Shown here: positions 12,691 through 25,534 of the stretch, piece after piece
Layout of the letters: the number at the start of each line of letters is the position of its first letter
How positions within the stretch are numbered: the first letter of the stretch is position 1
DNA from: Manis javanica
Taxonomy: Eukaryota; Chordata; Mammalia; Pholidota; Manidae
Assembly: GCF_040802235.1 (NCBI RefSeq)
Contig: NC_133156.1
Coordinates: 187,929,851 to 187,993,850, forward strand
Length of the DNA: 64,000 nt
Direction of reading: 5' to 3'
The notes under the pieces: generated by a model
Told to the model about the DNA's origin: nothing
The model's database searches: none
Seen by the model: only the letters and a program-made list of their open reading frames with translations
Made by a program: the position numbers and the translations under genes

Positions 12691-15600
12691 GTCAGAAAGG
12701 AAAGGATCCAAGATGACAAGATAGGAAGATCCTGAGCTCACCTCCTCCCAAAGACACATCAAAGTTACAACCACATTTAGAACAATTCTCCCCCCAAAGG
12801 ACCTGAAAACTAGAAGAACAGCTCTTCCACAATACAGGACAAAAAATAAAAAGAGCCACATGAAATGGGTAGGAGGGGCAGAGAAGTGGTCTTGCCAGGC
12901 CCCCCAGCTCCAGGGCAGTGACCCGCGAGGAGGAGGGCTCTCATGAATGCATGGCACCGCTCTGAGGACCAAGGCATTCAGGCCCTACATTGGGAACCCC
13001 CAACCTGTGGGATCTGCACCTGAAAGGTGAGCCCCCAAAACAACTGGCTTTGAAAACCAGTGGGGCTAACGTCTGTAAGAGCCAGAGGGCTGTAGGAAAC
13101 AGATTCTGCTCCTGAAGGGCTCACACACAGACTCACTTACTATGAGTCCCAACTCAGAGGCAGAAGCTTGAGAAGTACCTGGGCCATGTGTGAGGGAGAT
13201 GGGTTGAATATTCTTCAGAATAGCAGAAGGGAAGGGGTCTGTTGGAGATCTCCCTGAGGACAGAGGCAGGGGCCATTTTTGACGCTATCAGTCTTCCTCC
13301 CCGCTGCCACTCACTCATCCCAACATTCCCTGAGGTTCCATCCTGCCAAGCTCAGTCCAGTTCTCATTTGCCACAGCTCCTGCACTGCCACCCAAGGCAC
13401 ATGGCACTCACCCTCTATAGCTCATGCTTTGCCCCAGTGCTCATCCACTGTGCCCCCCATCCCACCAGACACAGAGGGCAGGCTCACCCTAGACCCAGTG
13501 CAACGCCATTACAGCCCCAACCCCACCAGACCCAGAAGGTGTGTGCATCCCACACGGGGGACACCCCTTGAACACCTGGTGCTGTTGGCCAAGGAGGTTT
13601 GCATTTCAGGGCTCCAAAGGACTGAAACAATCAGAGACAGAGCTTGTCAGGCTACCACCCCAATAGCACTGTGCAGACAACAGACTGAAACACCCCTCCA
13701 GCCTTCCAGGGATGGCTCCTTCAGGACTGTAAGGGATAGCTGCTTCACCTAATGTAAAGAAACAAACAGAGAATTAGGGAAAATTAAGACATTACCAAGG
13801 AAAGAACAAGACAAAAACATCAGAAAAAGATGTTAGTGAAATGAACATAAGCGATCTACCTGTTAAAAATTTCAAAGTAATGATCATAAAGATGTTCACT
13901 GACTTCTGGAGAAGAATGGAGAGGAATACAGTGAGATCTCCAACACAGAGATAGAAAATATAAGAAAGTTTCAAACAGAAGTTGCAGAGCCAAAGGATAC
14001 AATAACTGAATGGAAAAATACACTAGGGGGGTTCAAAGCAGATTGGATGAAGCAGAAGAACAGATTGGCAACCCAGTAGGCAAAGCAATGGAAATCATCC
14101 AGACAGAACAGCAAAAACAAAGAATTTTTTAAAAGTGAAGACTCCTTAGGGATCTTTGGCAGAACATCAAGCAGAATAACACTTGCATTATAGGGGTCCC
14201 AGAGGAAGAGAGAGAAAGAGTCAGAAAACTTAACTGAAAAAAATAATAAAACTTCCCTAATCTAGGGAAGGAAATAGACATCCAGGTCCAGGAAGTGCAG
14301 AGTCCCAAATAAAATCAACCCAGACATATCCGCACAAAGACATATTATAATTAAAATGGCAAAAGTTAAAGATGAAGAGAGAATCTTAAAAGCAGAAAGA
14401 GAAAACAACTTCTTACATAAAAAGGGAACCCCATAAAGATTTCTCAGCAGAAATTTTGCAGGCCAGAAGAGAATGGCATGACATATTCAAAGTGCTAAAA
14501 TGAAAATCTTCCAACCAAGAATTATCTACCAACAAAGTTATCATTCAGAATCAAAGAGAGGCTACATACTAATAACAAACTATTAGAAAGAGAAATGAAG
14601 AAAACAACCCCACTTACAATTGTATCAAAAAGGACACCTAGAAATACATTAACCAAGGAGGTGAAAGACCAATACACTGAAAACTATGAGACACTGAAGG
14701 AAATTGAAGAAGGCACAAATAAATGGAAAGATATTCCATGCTCATGGATTGGAAGAATCAATATTTGTTAAAATGTCCATACTACCCAAAGCAATCTAGA
14801 GGTTCAGTGCAATCCCAATCAAAATTCCAATGGCATTTTTGTCAACTAGAACAAAAAATTCTAAAATTTGTGTGGAATCACCAAAGATTCCAAATAGCCA
14901 AAGCACTCTTGAGAAAGAACAAAGATGGAGGTATCATGCTTAAAACTGACTTTAAACTATATTCCAAAGATATAGTAAAACTCAGAAAAGTATGATATTG
15001 GCATAAAAACAGACACACAGATCCAGAGAACATAATTGACAGCCCAGAAACAAACTATACATACATGGACTACTAATTATGACAGAGGAACTAAGAATAG
15101 ACAATGGAGGAAGGACAGTCTCTTCAATAAATGGTGCTGGGAAAACAGGATCAACACAGACAAAAGAATGAAACTAGACCACGTCTTACACCATACACAA
15201 AACATGACTCAAAATGGATTAAAGACTTGAATGTAAGACCTGAAACCATAAAATTCCTGGAAGAAAACATAGGCTGTAAGCTTCTTGACATTAGTCTTAA
15301 CAGTGTTTTTGTGGCTCTGACTCCCAAGGCTGCAGAAACAAAAGGGAAAATAAACAAATGGGACTACATCAAACTAAAAAGCTTCTGCATAGCAAACCAT
15401 CATCAAAACACAAAAAGTCAACCTACTGAATGGGAGAAGATATTTGCAAATCATATACCCAACAATATATTTTAATGTTAAAATATACAAGGAACTCACA
15501 AAACTTAACAACAAGGAAACAACCTGATTAAAAAATGGGCAGAGATGGCCAACAGGCACATGAAAAGATGTTCAATATCACTAATTAATAGGAAATACAA

Positions 15601-16345
15601 ATCAAAACCACAGTGAGGTATCACCTCAGACTGGTTAAGATTGGCTCTCATAAGTATAAGAAATGAAAGATGTTGGAGAGGATGTGGAGAAAACAGAACC
15701 TTTGTACATTGTTTTTGGGAAAGTAAAGTAGTGCAGCCACTATGGAAAATAGTGTGTGCAGATTCCTCAAAAAGTTAAGAATAGAACTACCATAAAACTA
15801 TTCCACTTCTGGGTATTTGTCCAAAGAATATGAAAACACTAACTCAAAAAGGTATATGCTCCCCTAAGTTCATTGAAGCATTATTTATAGTAGCCAAGAT
15901 ACAAAAGGAACCCAAGTGTCCACTGATGGATGATGGATAAAGATGTGGTATACATTTACAATAGAAAATTCTCAGCCATAAAAATGAATGAAATCTTGCC
16001 ATTTGTGACAATGTGGATGAACCTTGAGGGTATTATGCTAACTGAAAGTCAGAAGGAGGATGACAAAATGAGTATGATTTCACTCATATGTGAAATCCAA
16101 AATCTAAACCAAACAAAACCAACTCAGACACAAAGAATAAATTGGTGATTACCAGAAGGGAAGGATGAAATGGCTGAAGGAAATGGATGGTTATGGATGG
16201 TAACAAGACTTTTGGAAGTGATCACTTTGTAATAGAGATGTTGAATACCTGTATACCTGGAACTTACATAATGTTATAAATTCTAAAAAAGAAAAAAATT
16301 TTTTTACCTTTCCAGAATCTAACCTCAAAAACAAAACAAAATGAA
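12691..16345 (+). mobile_element. L1 with 5' UTR, internally deleted (most of ORF2 missing)
   Basis: The element starts with a GC-richer L1M-type 5' UTR (12691 to about 13755), where the 157-residue frame 13279-13752 is non-coding. An ORF1 remnant (about 13760-14545) follows, ending in the region that normally joins ORF1 to ORF2. Near 14560 the sequence jumps into ORF2 at the ANNKLLEREMKK-like segment, so the endonuclease and the reverse transcriptase core are absent. The ORF2 C-terminus runs to about 16130 in several frames (14723-14995, 15036-15230, 15131-15475), then a 3' UTR and A-rich tail. The copy is about 3.65 kb against roughly 6 kb for a complete L1. It is dead. Confidence 0.82.
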
Positions 16346-17914
16346 ACAAAATTTCATGGCTTTATAAGCTAAAAGAGTGAATTTTACTGCATGTAAATTA
16401 TTTTTAATGTAAAATATGAAAAACCCAAGATAGGTGGATATAATTACTTCTGTCTGTAAAAAAAAAAGGCACTTATATTTTCTGATTATAAAAGTACTTC
16501 AGGCTTATTATAGAGATTTTGGGAAAATATACAAAGAATATACATTCCATCGCCTGCAGAAAGGTAACAAAGCAAAATATTTCTTTGCTGTCATCTTTAT
16601 AGGTGCAAAATACACACATGCATAAACTGAAACCATGCTGTACACTTTTGCTTTCTGAAGTGTACATTTTGCTTTCTGAAGTGTATTCATTAAATAATTT
16701 CCAAAACCATGAAAAAAAAAGGCCCTCAGATCTGAGCTCCAGTGTGATTTAAACATCGCCCTTATGCTATCTTGTCTCTTTGGATCACTTTTTCTTTTCT
16801 CCTTTCAAGGTTATCAGAAAAAGCATATTACTATCAAAAGGGAAGTTCTCTGTTGCTCCTTGCAGTATTGTGAACACAATACAAACATGTGCTCTAGAAC
16901 AGTCTTAATGACACAGCATTAAGCTATATCGTCAATGTATAATAGGTGACCAATTTGGAAAAACAGAATAAAATGCAGCATTGTGGAGGCATATGGTTGT
17001 TACTCCAGTTAGATAAGTCATTCACTCAGGCACTCTGTGGTACGATGTATTTAACTGACCTTGTAAACGAAGCCAGGGAGCAAAAGTAAAGAGGCTATGG
17101 CTGCCTTCCTCTCTGAAGGAAGAATGGAAAATAAATAACTGATGAGAAGGTCCAAGCACCACGTGCCCTAACCCAGATGTTGGTTCCTCCCTCTATGTGT
17201 AAGGGAAAAACCGCCCTCAAGAAAGGACTTTAAATATCAGTAAAGAAAATCCCTAACAAAATAGTCCTTTCCCCTCTTCAGTTAACTGAAGTAACTCATG
17301 AGAAACTTTCAGGGGGAGTTTAACAGGCTGTTGATGCACCTACTACCAAATGTTGAAAAATGATCTAAGGAAAGTTTGAATGTTTTATCTTTTTCCAAAA
17401 TGAACTTTTCCCATGGCTCACAGTGATGTCAGTGTCAGTTGGCAGCTGCAGTAATATGGCTCACTCAGTAATGCGAGCTTACTCAGCCAGAAGTGGGGCA
17501 AGTGGGCACGCTGCCAGGCTTCCAGCTACATCGGCTCCCTTCTGCTTGTAGCCCACTTGGCTGCCAGATTAAACGACCTGAAATGAGCCCAGGTGAAACT
17601 GCCTCAACAATTTTGAGCAGCTCTCCACTGCTTAACAAAGCAAGCACACAATCTCTGTTCTTGGAGGTAGCTCAAGATGGCTGCTTCAGTTAAAGGTGAG
17701 AGTGCATTTTGTTCCTTCTGGGGAAAGTGTGAAGGCAGACACAGTACACTGTAGGAATCTGGGTAGTGGGAGCAATGACAATTTTGTTTAATGACTTCAC
17801 TTTTCTCCATTCCCCTTTGCTGTTCAAAAGTCCATTAGGGAGGGATGAGAACAAAGGTAACAGAGCCAGCAGGGGTAAAGAAATACCAAGTGCCACAAAT
17901 GGGGCAATAACCTA
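16346..17914. other. Intergenic DNA, no gene recognised
   Basis: Mixed-composition sequence. A 20-bp direct repeat of the phrase containing TTTTGCTTTCTGAAGTGTA occurs at about 16646-16664 and 16667-16684. No promoter, RNA gene or convincing coding frame was seen. Confidence 0.4.
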
Positions 17915-18825
17915 GGTGTGCATATGTCTTTTCAAATTAGTGATTTTGTTTTGTTTGGGTAAATTCCCAGGAATGGATTTGCTGAGTCATATGGTATTTG
18001 TATTTTTAGTTTTATGAGAAACCTCCATACTGTTTTCCATAGTGGCTGTGCCAGTTTACATTCCCAACAGTGTGGGAGGGTCGGTCCCCTTTTATCCACA
18101 TCCTCGCCAACACTTGTTATTTCTTGTCTTGTTGATATTGGCCATTCTGACTAGTGTGAGCTGATATCTCATTGTGGTTTTGATTTGCATTTCCCTGCTG
18201 ACAGTGCTGTGGAGCATCTTTTCCTGTGCATGTTGGCCATCTGCATGCTTTTTTGGAAAAATGCCTCTTCAGGTCCTGTGCCCCTTTTTAATTGGATTAT
18301 TTGTTTTTCTGGTTGTCTTGCCAATGGGTTTCAGCTCCAGATAAGTTCACTATGGATTCAATGAGACAGAAAAAAATGACAGTGGAATGTTTTGGGGTGA
18401 AATGGTTTATACTCAACTTTATTCCTACAGTGGCAGGTCAATCGCTAGAATTCTGTCCACTCAGAGTGAGTCTGCATGCAGCAAGCTGGTCTCTGCCTTT
18501 GGGCCTCCCTGCCCCTGCAGCTGTCTCAGTCTCTGTTCTTGGCACTGCCACCACTCCAGCCTCTGCTCTCTGCAGCCCTGCAGCCCAGAACACTGGGCAG
18601 AGCTCTTTATATAGAGTCAGTAACAACGTATTGCAGTGAGCAAGCCAACTAGGGCCAGGTGAGAATCTTGGCCATAGGAACCTTCACTTTCTCCACATTG
18701 CTGTGAAGTTGTATGAATTCTTTGTATATTTTGGCTATTAGCCCCTCATTGGGCATATCATTTGCAAATATCTTCTCATAAATACTAGGTTGCCTTTTTG
18801 ACTTGTTGATGGTTTCTGCCAGGCT
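17915..18825 (-). mobile_element. L1 ORF2/3' region, antisense, split by an LTR
   Basis: Antisense L1 landmarks run from GGTAAATTCCCAGGAATGG (about 17959) through the TTGTTTTTCTGGTTG point at 18301-18315. They continue after the inserted LTR with GTTGTATGAATTCTTTG (about 18710) to about 18825. The two L1 halves join in the expected order, so the LTR at 18314-18697 was inserted into an existing L1. Confidence 0.82.
18314..18697 (-). mobile_element. ERV solo LTR, family A copy 1
   Basis: Read on the minus strand this is TGTGGAGAAAGT to GGCAAGACA, 384 bp, with TATATAAAGAGCTCTG (plus 18602-18615 region) and a U5-like 3' end. It shares this order with copies at 19751, 22953 and 41244. It interrupts an antisense L1 at the homologous TTTTTCTGGTTG site. 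Flanks (CTGGT and TTGCT) do not form a clean duplication. The 115-residue frame 18292-18639 is a by-product. Confidence 0.78.
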
Positions 18826-19622
18826 ACTTTTTAAAGCAGCTGAATCATTTTATTTTCCTACTAACAATGTATGAGGGTTCCATTTTCTCCACATCCTCCA
18901 TAATAACTGTTGTTATCTGTCTTTTTTAAAAATTATAGCCATGCTGGTGAGTATGAAGTATTATCACATTTGTTTTGATTTCCCTGATGGTTAATGAAGT
19001 TGAACATCTTTTCATGGGCTTATTGGCCCAAAATACAAAAATGTATTTTTAAATCTTTTGCACATTTTTCAATTTGGTTATCTGATTTTTTTATTGTTGA
19101 GTTGTAAAAGTTATTTATATATTCTGTATGGAAGTCCCTTGTGAGATAAATGGTTTGTAAGTAGTTTCTCCCATTTTGTGGGTTGTCTTTTCATTTCCTT
19201 GATAGTGTCCTTGAAATAGAAAATATTTTAATTTTGATGAAGTCTAATTTATCTGTTTTTTTCTTCAATTGCTTGTGCTTTTGGTGTCATATTTAAGTCA
19301 CTGCCTACTCCAAGATCACCATAACATACACGTATGTTTTCTTCTAAGAGTATTTTACTTTTCTCTCTTAAATACAGGTCTTTGATCCATTGTGAGTTAA
19401 GTAGGCATTTATCTTCACTCTTTTGCATGTAGAGATCCAGTTTTCTCAGCTTCATTTGTTGAAAAGTCTGTTATTTTTCTTACATTGAATTGTCTCAGTA
19501 CCCTTGTTGAGTATTAATTGACCAGACACGTAAGGGTTTAGTGCTGGACTCTCAATTCTACTCCATTGGTCTGTATGTTTATCCTTATGCCAGCACCACA
19601 TATCTTGACTACTATCTACAAA
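18826..19622 (-). mobile_element. Second antisense L1, ORF2 3' region
   Basis: Antisense L1 ORF2 again begins with TGTATGAGGGTTCCATTTTC and runs to the CTCCATTGGTCTGTATG block near 19560. It repeats landmarks already present at 17915-18825, so this is a separate and older copy. Minus frame 19249-19455 is part of ORF2. Confidence 0.75.
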
Positions 19623-19750
19623 ATTTAAAAACTAAATGACTTTTAAAAATATATGCTTAAATTTAATCATATAACATCAAAGAACTTATTAAAGATCTCT
19701 TTAGGGATCTTATTCTGTTTTAAATTTTATTAATCTCTGTATTTTATATT

Positions 19751-20102
19751 TGTGGGGAAAATGGAAGTTCCTATGGCCAGGATCCTCAGCTGATCCTAAG
19801 CTACTTGATGATGTAACTGGCCTACTGCTAGGCTAATGCTTCCACACCCACTGACAAAGAGCTATTATTGACTGAGTCACTATATAAAGAGCTCCGCCCA
19901 GTGCTCTGGGTGGAGGCAGAGATGGAGGTGGAGTACAGACCTGCAGACTGCTGGATGCTGATATGATTCTAGTGCTCAACCTACCACCATGAGAATAAAG
20001 CCAGGTATAAACCCTTTTACCTCAAGAATGTTCCATTGTCATTTCTTGGTCTCAACAAATCCCCAGTGAACTTGCAAGGGACTGAAACCCTCAGGCAAGA
20101 CA
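19751..20102 (+). mobile_element. ERV solo LTR, family A copy 2
   Basis: This LTR is 352 bp, TGTGGGGAAAATGGAAG to CAGGCAAGACA. It has TATATAAAGA at 19881-19890, about 110 bp upstream of AATAAA at 19994-19999, and then a U5-like end. The arrangement is that of a complete U3-R-U5 unit with no internal retroviral sequence attached. Flanking pentamers are ATATT and ATACC, so the target duplication is decayed or absent. Confidence 0.8.
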
Positions 20103-22952
20103 ATACCACATTCCTAATTACAAATTTTAAACCAGAACACATATATTTTTTAATAGTTTACATCAATATTGGTTAAATGAATTGCTTTAAGATCATTCGG
20201 TTGGTAAGTGATAGGCTAGGGAGGGGACCAAGTGTCTTAATTCCCCATGTGGTGATCTGCTTGCCTCATTTTTCACTCAAAAAATATTTATTGAGTATTT
20301 AGATGATGTGACATACATCCTTATGCTGTTTAACAAAGGCATTTTAGACTTAACAAAACCCAGCTTGAGTTTTGAGTTCAAGATCTTTGAAATTTAAAAT
20401 TCTTAAGTAATTTTAAAAGAAAATTTAAGGATAGCTGATTATTTATAAAGAGATGACAGTACAAAACTTACTAATCAAGTGGTGTTAGAGTCATTTAATG
20501 TCAAGGATTGTGAGGTGAAGGCAGGAAATGCCAGTGAGGTTGGTAGGAAAGGAGCAAGGGAGGTGGAGCACAATCAATGTTAGGTCACCAGCTCTTGCAG
20601 GGATGCTCCCCAAATGGATGTGTAGCTTTTAGGAGACACAGGTGTTTTCACACCTACTCTAGATGCTTTGCTGCTGGAGAAGAGCTTGAGAAAAGGAGAA
20701 ATGGATGCATGTAATAGCAACAAAGGAAACTCAATATGTGGTGGAAATTAGGAAAAAACCCAACAACTTGTAGAAGAGCATGTATTGTAGAGTTAGTTCT
20801 TTCATTTAGTCAATTATTCAACCAGCATAAACTCCAGGCATTGTGCTAGGGGTGAAGAACATGGCTCTGAGTGGGGCACAGGATCCCTAATGCAAGCTCC
20901 CTGTCCGGCCAGGTCCTCCCCTGGTTGGCTGCTGTCACTCAGAAAAAGGGGGTGACTGAGAAAGCTTTGTCCTGCAAAGCAGTCTCCGCCCACTCACTGC
21001 TGTACTAACAGTAACACCACCCACCTGGCCTCTTCAATTCTGATCATCTCCACTCCCTACCTTCTTCCCACAGGGCTCGGTTTCTCCCATCCTCCCTTCA
21101 CCCTTCCCTTCCTCAACTACCAGGATAATCACTGAACCATAATAATCCCTAACAGTCCATCTCTTGGGCTGAATTTTCCAAATGACTATATGGGGTAAGG
21201 CAGGAGTGGTATGCAGGACTAAAAGAAAGGAGAGGAGATATTTAGGCATCATGAGAGGAGGAGCAAGACCCCTCCATGTCCTGTCCTCTTAAAAGGGCAG
21301 GGCAGTGAGGTGGCTACAGGCCTGGTGTCTCTAAGTTGCCTGGGTTCAAGTCCTGACTTTTCCACTTGCCACCTGAGCCACCCTGGACACATTCTTTAAC
21401 CTCTGAGATGTACTTGTGTCCTCATTCATTCAGTGGAGGAATAGTTATTTCATAAGGTTTATTTCATAAGGTTGTACTCATAATGTGGATACATTACTAA
21501 AAGTAGCACCTGGTATGTAATAAAATCTCTGTGTTCTATAAAAGCATGATTTTGGGAACCTGCTGCCACAGTGACATCCTGGGAGGCCTACTCCATCCTC
21601 TAAGCTCTCCTCTGCAGCTCTATTCCTGGTGGCCCATGGGTGCTTCTTGGGCAAAACTCAGTATATTGACTTGGGACTCAAGGTCCCAAGACCAGCACCA
21701 ACTCCTAGGGACAATAGCTTATATATTCATCGTAGGTGGAAAAAGGAAGTTTGAATGGAAGGGACAAATCTGCCCAGGTTTCCAGCCCCATTGTAGATAA
21801 ATAACCCCTGAAGTTATTATGCACAGTGCTTTCATTCCTCTTTCCTCAGTTTTCTCCTTCTAGACTTGGCCCAGGGGCCTACCTCTGCCTAACAAAGTCA
21901 ATTTCAGTGACTTCCAAACAAGATACATCTCTAGGCAACCCTCCTAGAAAATACAAGAAGCTCATTTTAAAATAGAATCTTTTTTTCCTTTGGTCCTTCC
22001 ACATTTAGTATACAGTGTGCTAAGTGGAAAAATAGAGCCATTATGGTTCTTTTTCCCATTTTCTTCCCTTCTCTCTGCCCCGACTCTTTCCATCTGGGAC
22101 TCTGTTTCATTTTCTTTGCTCTTTGTTTACTTGAATTAGTCCTTATGGCTTAGAATGAATCTGGTATTATTCTAGACTTGAAGCAAGTCTAGGAAACAGT
22201 TTCTTTTTAACTTGGTGCTTGGCTGAAAAAGGAGAGAGGATAGAGCTGGAGAGAGAAGCAACTGACTCCAGGGAGGAGACATTCCCTGAGCTGATAAGTT
22301 CATTTCTGGAATAATCACTTTCTAGCTTCCCAGGAGTGGCCAGGCTTAGTTTCTCTTAGAGTCAGAATAAAATGCATGAAGCTGGACCCAAGAGTTCCCC
22401 TGGTCTTCAGTCCAGTATCTTTTATCTTTGGGTTTCATGCTATAGATGACATTATTTTTATTATTTATTATAAAGTGCCTGTCTGAGCTTGGATCCGCAT
22501 ATGATTTATTCTGTTGACTGTTATTTCCTGAGTCATGAAAGGAGGGGTTCCAGTGTTCAGGAAGACCAAGAATGGATGAGATTTGCTTGACTGCTTAGCA
22601 ACCTTCTAAAAATGAATCTTTTCAGAGTTATGCCCAATGACAAGATACAGAGTGGGAGTTTGCATTTAACCTAGATACCCTATTTATCTCAGTTGAGGTT
22701 AGACTATGACAATATTTCCAAGGAAAGATTTTAGTTTTTAAGCACAGTTTATTTCATGTAGGAGGAATAGCACCTTAAAAAAAAAAAGGTTAGCAGTGTG
22801 ATTAAAACAAAAAAACCAAGCTGTCATTCAACTTTGTTTTTTCTAAATTAGTCTCTGAATTTGATTGATTGGTTTGTTTGAATTAGTTTTGAAAGGTAAA
22901 CTGATTTTTTACCAATTCAGATAACAACGTTGAGATTAAGTCTCTTTATCCC
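20103..22952. other. Intergenic DNA with one MIR, no gene recognised
   Basis: Apart from the MIR at 21305-21525, nothing is identified. Around 20805-20880 a degenerate ancient repeat phrase (ACTCCAGGCATTGTGCTAGG) occurs. 21030-21120 is CT-rich. No CpG island and no coding frame with family resemblance. Confidence 0.4.
21305..21525 (+). repeat. MIR SINE, sense
   Basis: Sense MIR with TTGCCTGGGTTCAAGTCCTG, CTTTAACCTCTGAGA and TAGCACCTGGTATGTAA. Near 21450-21475 the 17-bp phrase TATTTCATAAGGTT is tandemly duplicated inside the SINE. Confidence 0.75.
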
Positions 22953-23381
22953 TGTCTAGCCTGAGGGTTTCAGCCTTGGGCAAGTTCACTCTGGATTTGG
23001 TGACACCGAGAAACAACAGCAGAACGTTGTGGGTAAAAAGGGACTCATACCCAGCTTTATTCTCACAGTCATAGGTCGAGTGCTAGAATCCCGTCCACCT
23101 CTGTCTCTGGCTCTGGCTCAGCCTCTGCCCCAGGCTCTGCCCTCACTCCCAGCCTCTGCTCTCCTCTCTCCTGCTCTCTTGTTCTCTTCTCTGGGCTCTG
23201 CTTTTAGCACCAGGGGAGCTCTTTTATAGCAACACCAGTAATGGCTTATGGCCTAACAGTATGGTTAACAAACATGCACCTGCACGGTAGGCTAAATATT
23301 ATATCATCACAGGTATACAATGGGTAGGTTAGCTTAGGATCAGAGGATGATCCTGGCCATGGAATTTCTATTTTCCCTACA
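22953..23381 (-). mobile_element. ERV solo LTR, family A copy 3
   Basis: Minus-strand LTR of 429 bp, TGTAGGGAAAATAGAA to CTCAGGCTAGACA. The TATA-type promoter falls near plus 23222-23228, and the body is CT-rich on the plus strand (CTCTGGCTCTGGCTC...). Flanking pentamers ATCCC (22948-22952) and ATCCT (23382-23386) match at four of five bases, supporting a 5-bp target duplication for this family. Confidence 0.78.
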
Positions 23382-24439
23382 ATCCTGTAGAGAATTTTTC
23401 CTCTATCCTTCTGAGTTCTTGGCTGAGACCCCTGTAACAAAACACAGATTAATGAGAGAAAAAGATGTTGCTTACATGTATACCTCATGTATACATGAGA
23501 GATTCCCAGGGAAAAATTAGTGACTCCCTGAGGTGGCTTAGAATTCAGGGTCAAATTCCATCTTAAGAAGCAATAGGCAGTAGGGTTGCAGGTCCCAAAG
23601 GGGAGTACATGATTCTCAGGGAAGATGGGTGGGCCCTTAGAAGACTAGGTGGCAGGCATGACTGTGTGTGACAAAGCTTGTCTGAATATGCTGTGACCTC
23701 TAGTCTCCTCTCCTGTGATAAGAGTCCCTCTTCCCAGGCTGATGAAACTCCAGGCATGGGATTTATGACAATAGAGCTCCTTTTAGAGGCTCTGTCTTTA
23801 GGCCGATAAAGGGAGTTTGGAGAAAGCCTCTCCCTGCATTTGCTGTTTTTTCAAGTGCCTTCAGCTCAAAACAATCAATCCACTAAAGCAGAATACATAG
23901 GGGTGGCATATTCTGCTACTCTTCAATCCTTTATGGAGTCTATGACCCAGGATTTATTAAGTTGCTCATTTAAAACACTCCAAGGCAACTATTAGAGTTC
24001 TTTCATAATTACTCCAGTCTTAAATAGCCCAAGAAAAAAATTAATTGTTTCCACAGGTATGAAGGAGAAACTCTGAAGTCAGAAGGACAAATCCCATGAA
24101 TGGCTTTTGTATCTGCCTTTTTACATTCAAAAGAGAATATCTACCAGCTCAGCACTACACTATGATCACTATCTGTATTCATTCCCCAGTTATCTCATTG
24201 AGTCTCCTGACTTTACATTCCATTAAAAAATACAGGCATGTTCAGGAGTGTAGCTTCCTGAAGTTTCCAACTCCAATTGTTCATTTAAACAAACAAAATA
24301 AAAGCATATATAAATAGAGAAAATAGAGCAAATATGGCAAAATGTTCATAATTATATGAGCACAGAAGGTATTTTAAATGGAGGTAGAAGGTATATGTAC
24401 TAAATATGTGTACAATTCTGTGTATTTATAAGGGTACAT
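23382..24439. other. Intergenic DNA, probably ancient LTR-like remnants
   Basis: From about 23395 to 23935 the sequence resembles old LTR-type repeats, with phrases such as AGAAAGCCTCTCCCTGCATT and GGGGTGGCATATTCTGC. I could not fix the family or ends. 23936-24439 is AT-rich and unassigned. No gene seen. Confidence 0.35.
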
Positions 24440-25510
24440 GTCAAAAAGAATGGAAATAAGTAAATATCACCTATATACTGATAACTCCCAAATTGTCTCC
24501 AGCCCAGACCTACTACATCCAGAACTCCAGGTCCACGTATCCAATTGCCCACTGAGTTCCACATGTGGATGTCAAAATAACATACCCAGACCAACTCCTG
24601 AACTCCTTAACTGCCCTCCTCTCCACGAACGCTCCATCAGCAGCTTCCCCACCTCAGCTGATGACAACTCTGTTTTTTATAGCTCTCTGTCTCTCCCAGT
24701 CCACATCCCTTCCCTTTCTCTCCCAGTCCACATCCCTTCCCTTTCTCTCCCAGTCCACATCCAGTCCTTCAGGAAATGTGAACGGTTCTGTTTGCAGAGC
24801 ATATCCAGAACACGATCACTCTTCATTGCCATTCTGTACACTGGTCTAAGCCACTCCTAACCCTTCCTTGGATCGTTGCAATATTCTCCCAGCTGGTTTC
24901 CCTGTTTCTGGCTTCTCCCCTTCAGTTTATTCTCAACTGAGAGGCCGGACAGACACTTTTAAAATGAAGTCAAACTGTGTTCCTTCTCTACTCAAAAGCA
25001 GAGTCTTACCCAGAGTGAACAAGTGAAGAGTAGAAGCTGCAATCCTTCCACAGACCCAGGCCGGGCATGGTTTCCTCCTGCTTCCTTCCTGTGCTCTATG
25101 CTCCAGTCACCTTTGCCTTCTTGCTATTTCTGGAGTAAGTCAAGATGCTCCTGCCTTCTTGGGACTCTCTCCTGGCTGTTACCTCTTTCTAGAAGGCTCC
25201 TCCGCCACACATGTTCACCTCCAAGTCTTTGCTTGCAGTTACTTCTTAACAAAGCCTACCTTATGACTGCAACCTGCTCCTCCACATATGCGAGATCTGT
25301 CTGTCCTTGCTCTTATTTCCCAGTAGCACCCACCACCTTCTAACCCACTACCTAATTTACTCCTAGTATCAGCTGTCTCTCCCACTTGAATGTCAGCACT
25401 GTGAAGATGGGGTGTTTTGCTTGCTGTCAAATGCTCTGTGCTTAGAAAACTTCCTGGCACAATATAGGACTCAGAGTATAATAAATATTTGTTGAATGAA
25501 TGTATTGGAT
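24440..25510 (+). mobile_element. L2 LINE, long 3' portion with tandem expansion
   Basis: Sense L2 in consensus order: ACTGATAACTCCCAAATTGT, TCCAGCCCAGACCTACT, TGGATGTCAAAATAACATAC, TGAACTCCTTAACTGCC, GGATCGTTGCAATATTCTCC, then the 3' end AATAAATATTTGTTGAATGA at about 25480-25500. Frames 24438-24860, 24565-24849 and 25023-25343 are decayed L2 coding sequence. A 27-bp array interrupts it at 24690-24762. Confidence 0.82.
24690..24762 (+). repeat. 27-bp tandem repeat, about 2.7 units
   Basis: Units start at 24690, 24717 and 24744, with period 27 and unit core CTCTCCCAGTCCACATCCC. The first two units are identical, and the third stops after 19 bases. The array lies within L2 coding sequence and keeps the reading frame because 27 is divisible by three. 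Confidence 0.92.
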
Positions 25511-25534
25511 GAATAAGCACATTTTGTATTTCTT

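Noticed and set aside
13279..13752. 157-residue frame, longest on the plus strand
   Set aside because: Lies in the GC-rich 5' UTR of the L1 starting at 12691. Proline- and serine-rich composition follows base composition and no domain is visible.
18309..18702. Target-site duplication for the LTR inside L1
   Set aside because: CTGGT and TTGCT do not match; the nesting is supported by L1 continuity instead.
24690..24762. Possible CRISPR-like array
   Set aside because: The units are contiguous with no spacers, and this is a eukaryotic L2.
24438..25343. Frames of 140, 94 and 106 residues
   Set aside because: All are decayed L2 LINE sequence, and the repeated PVHIPSLS words come from the 27-bp tandem array.
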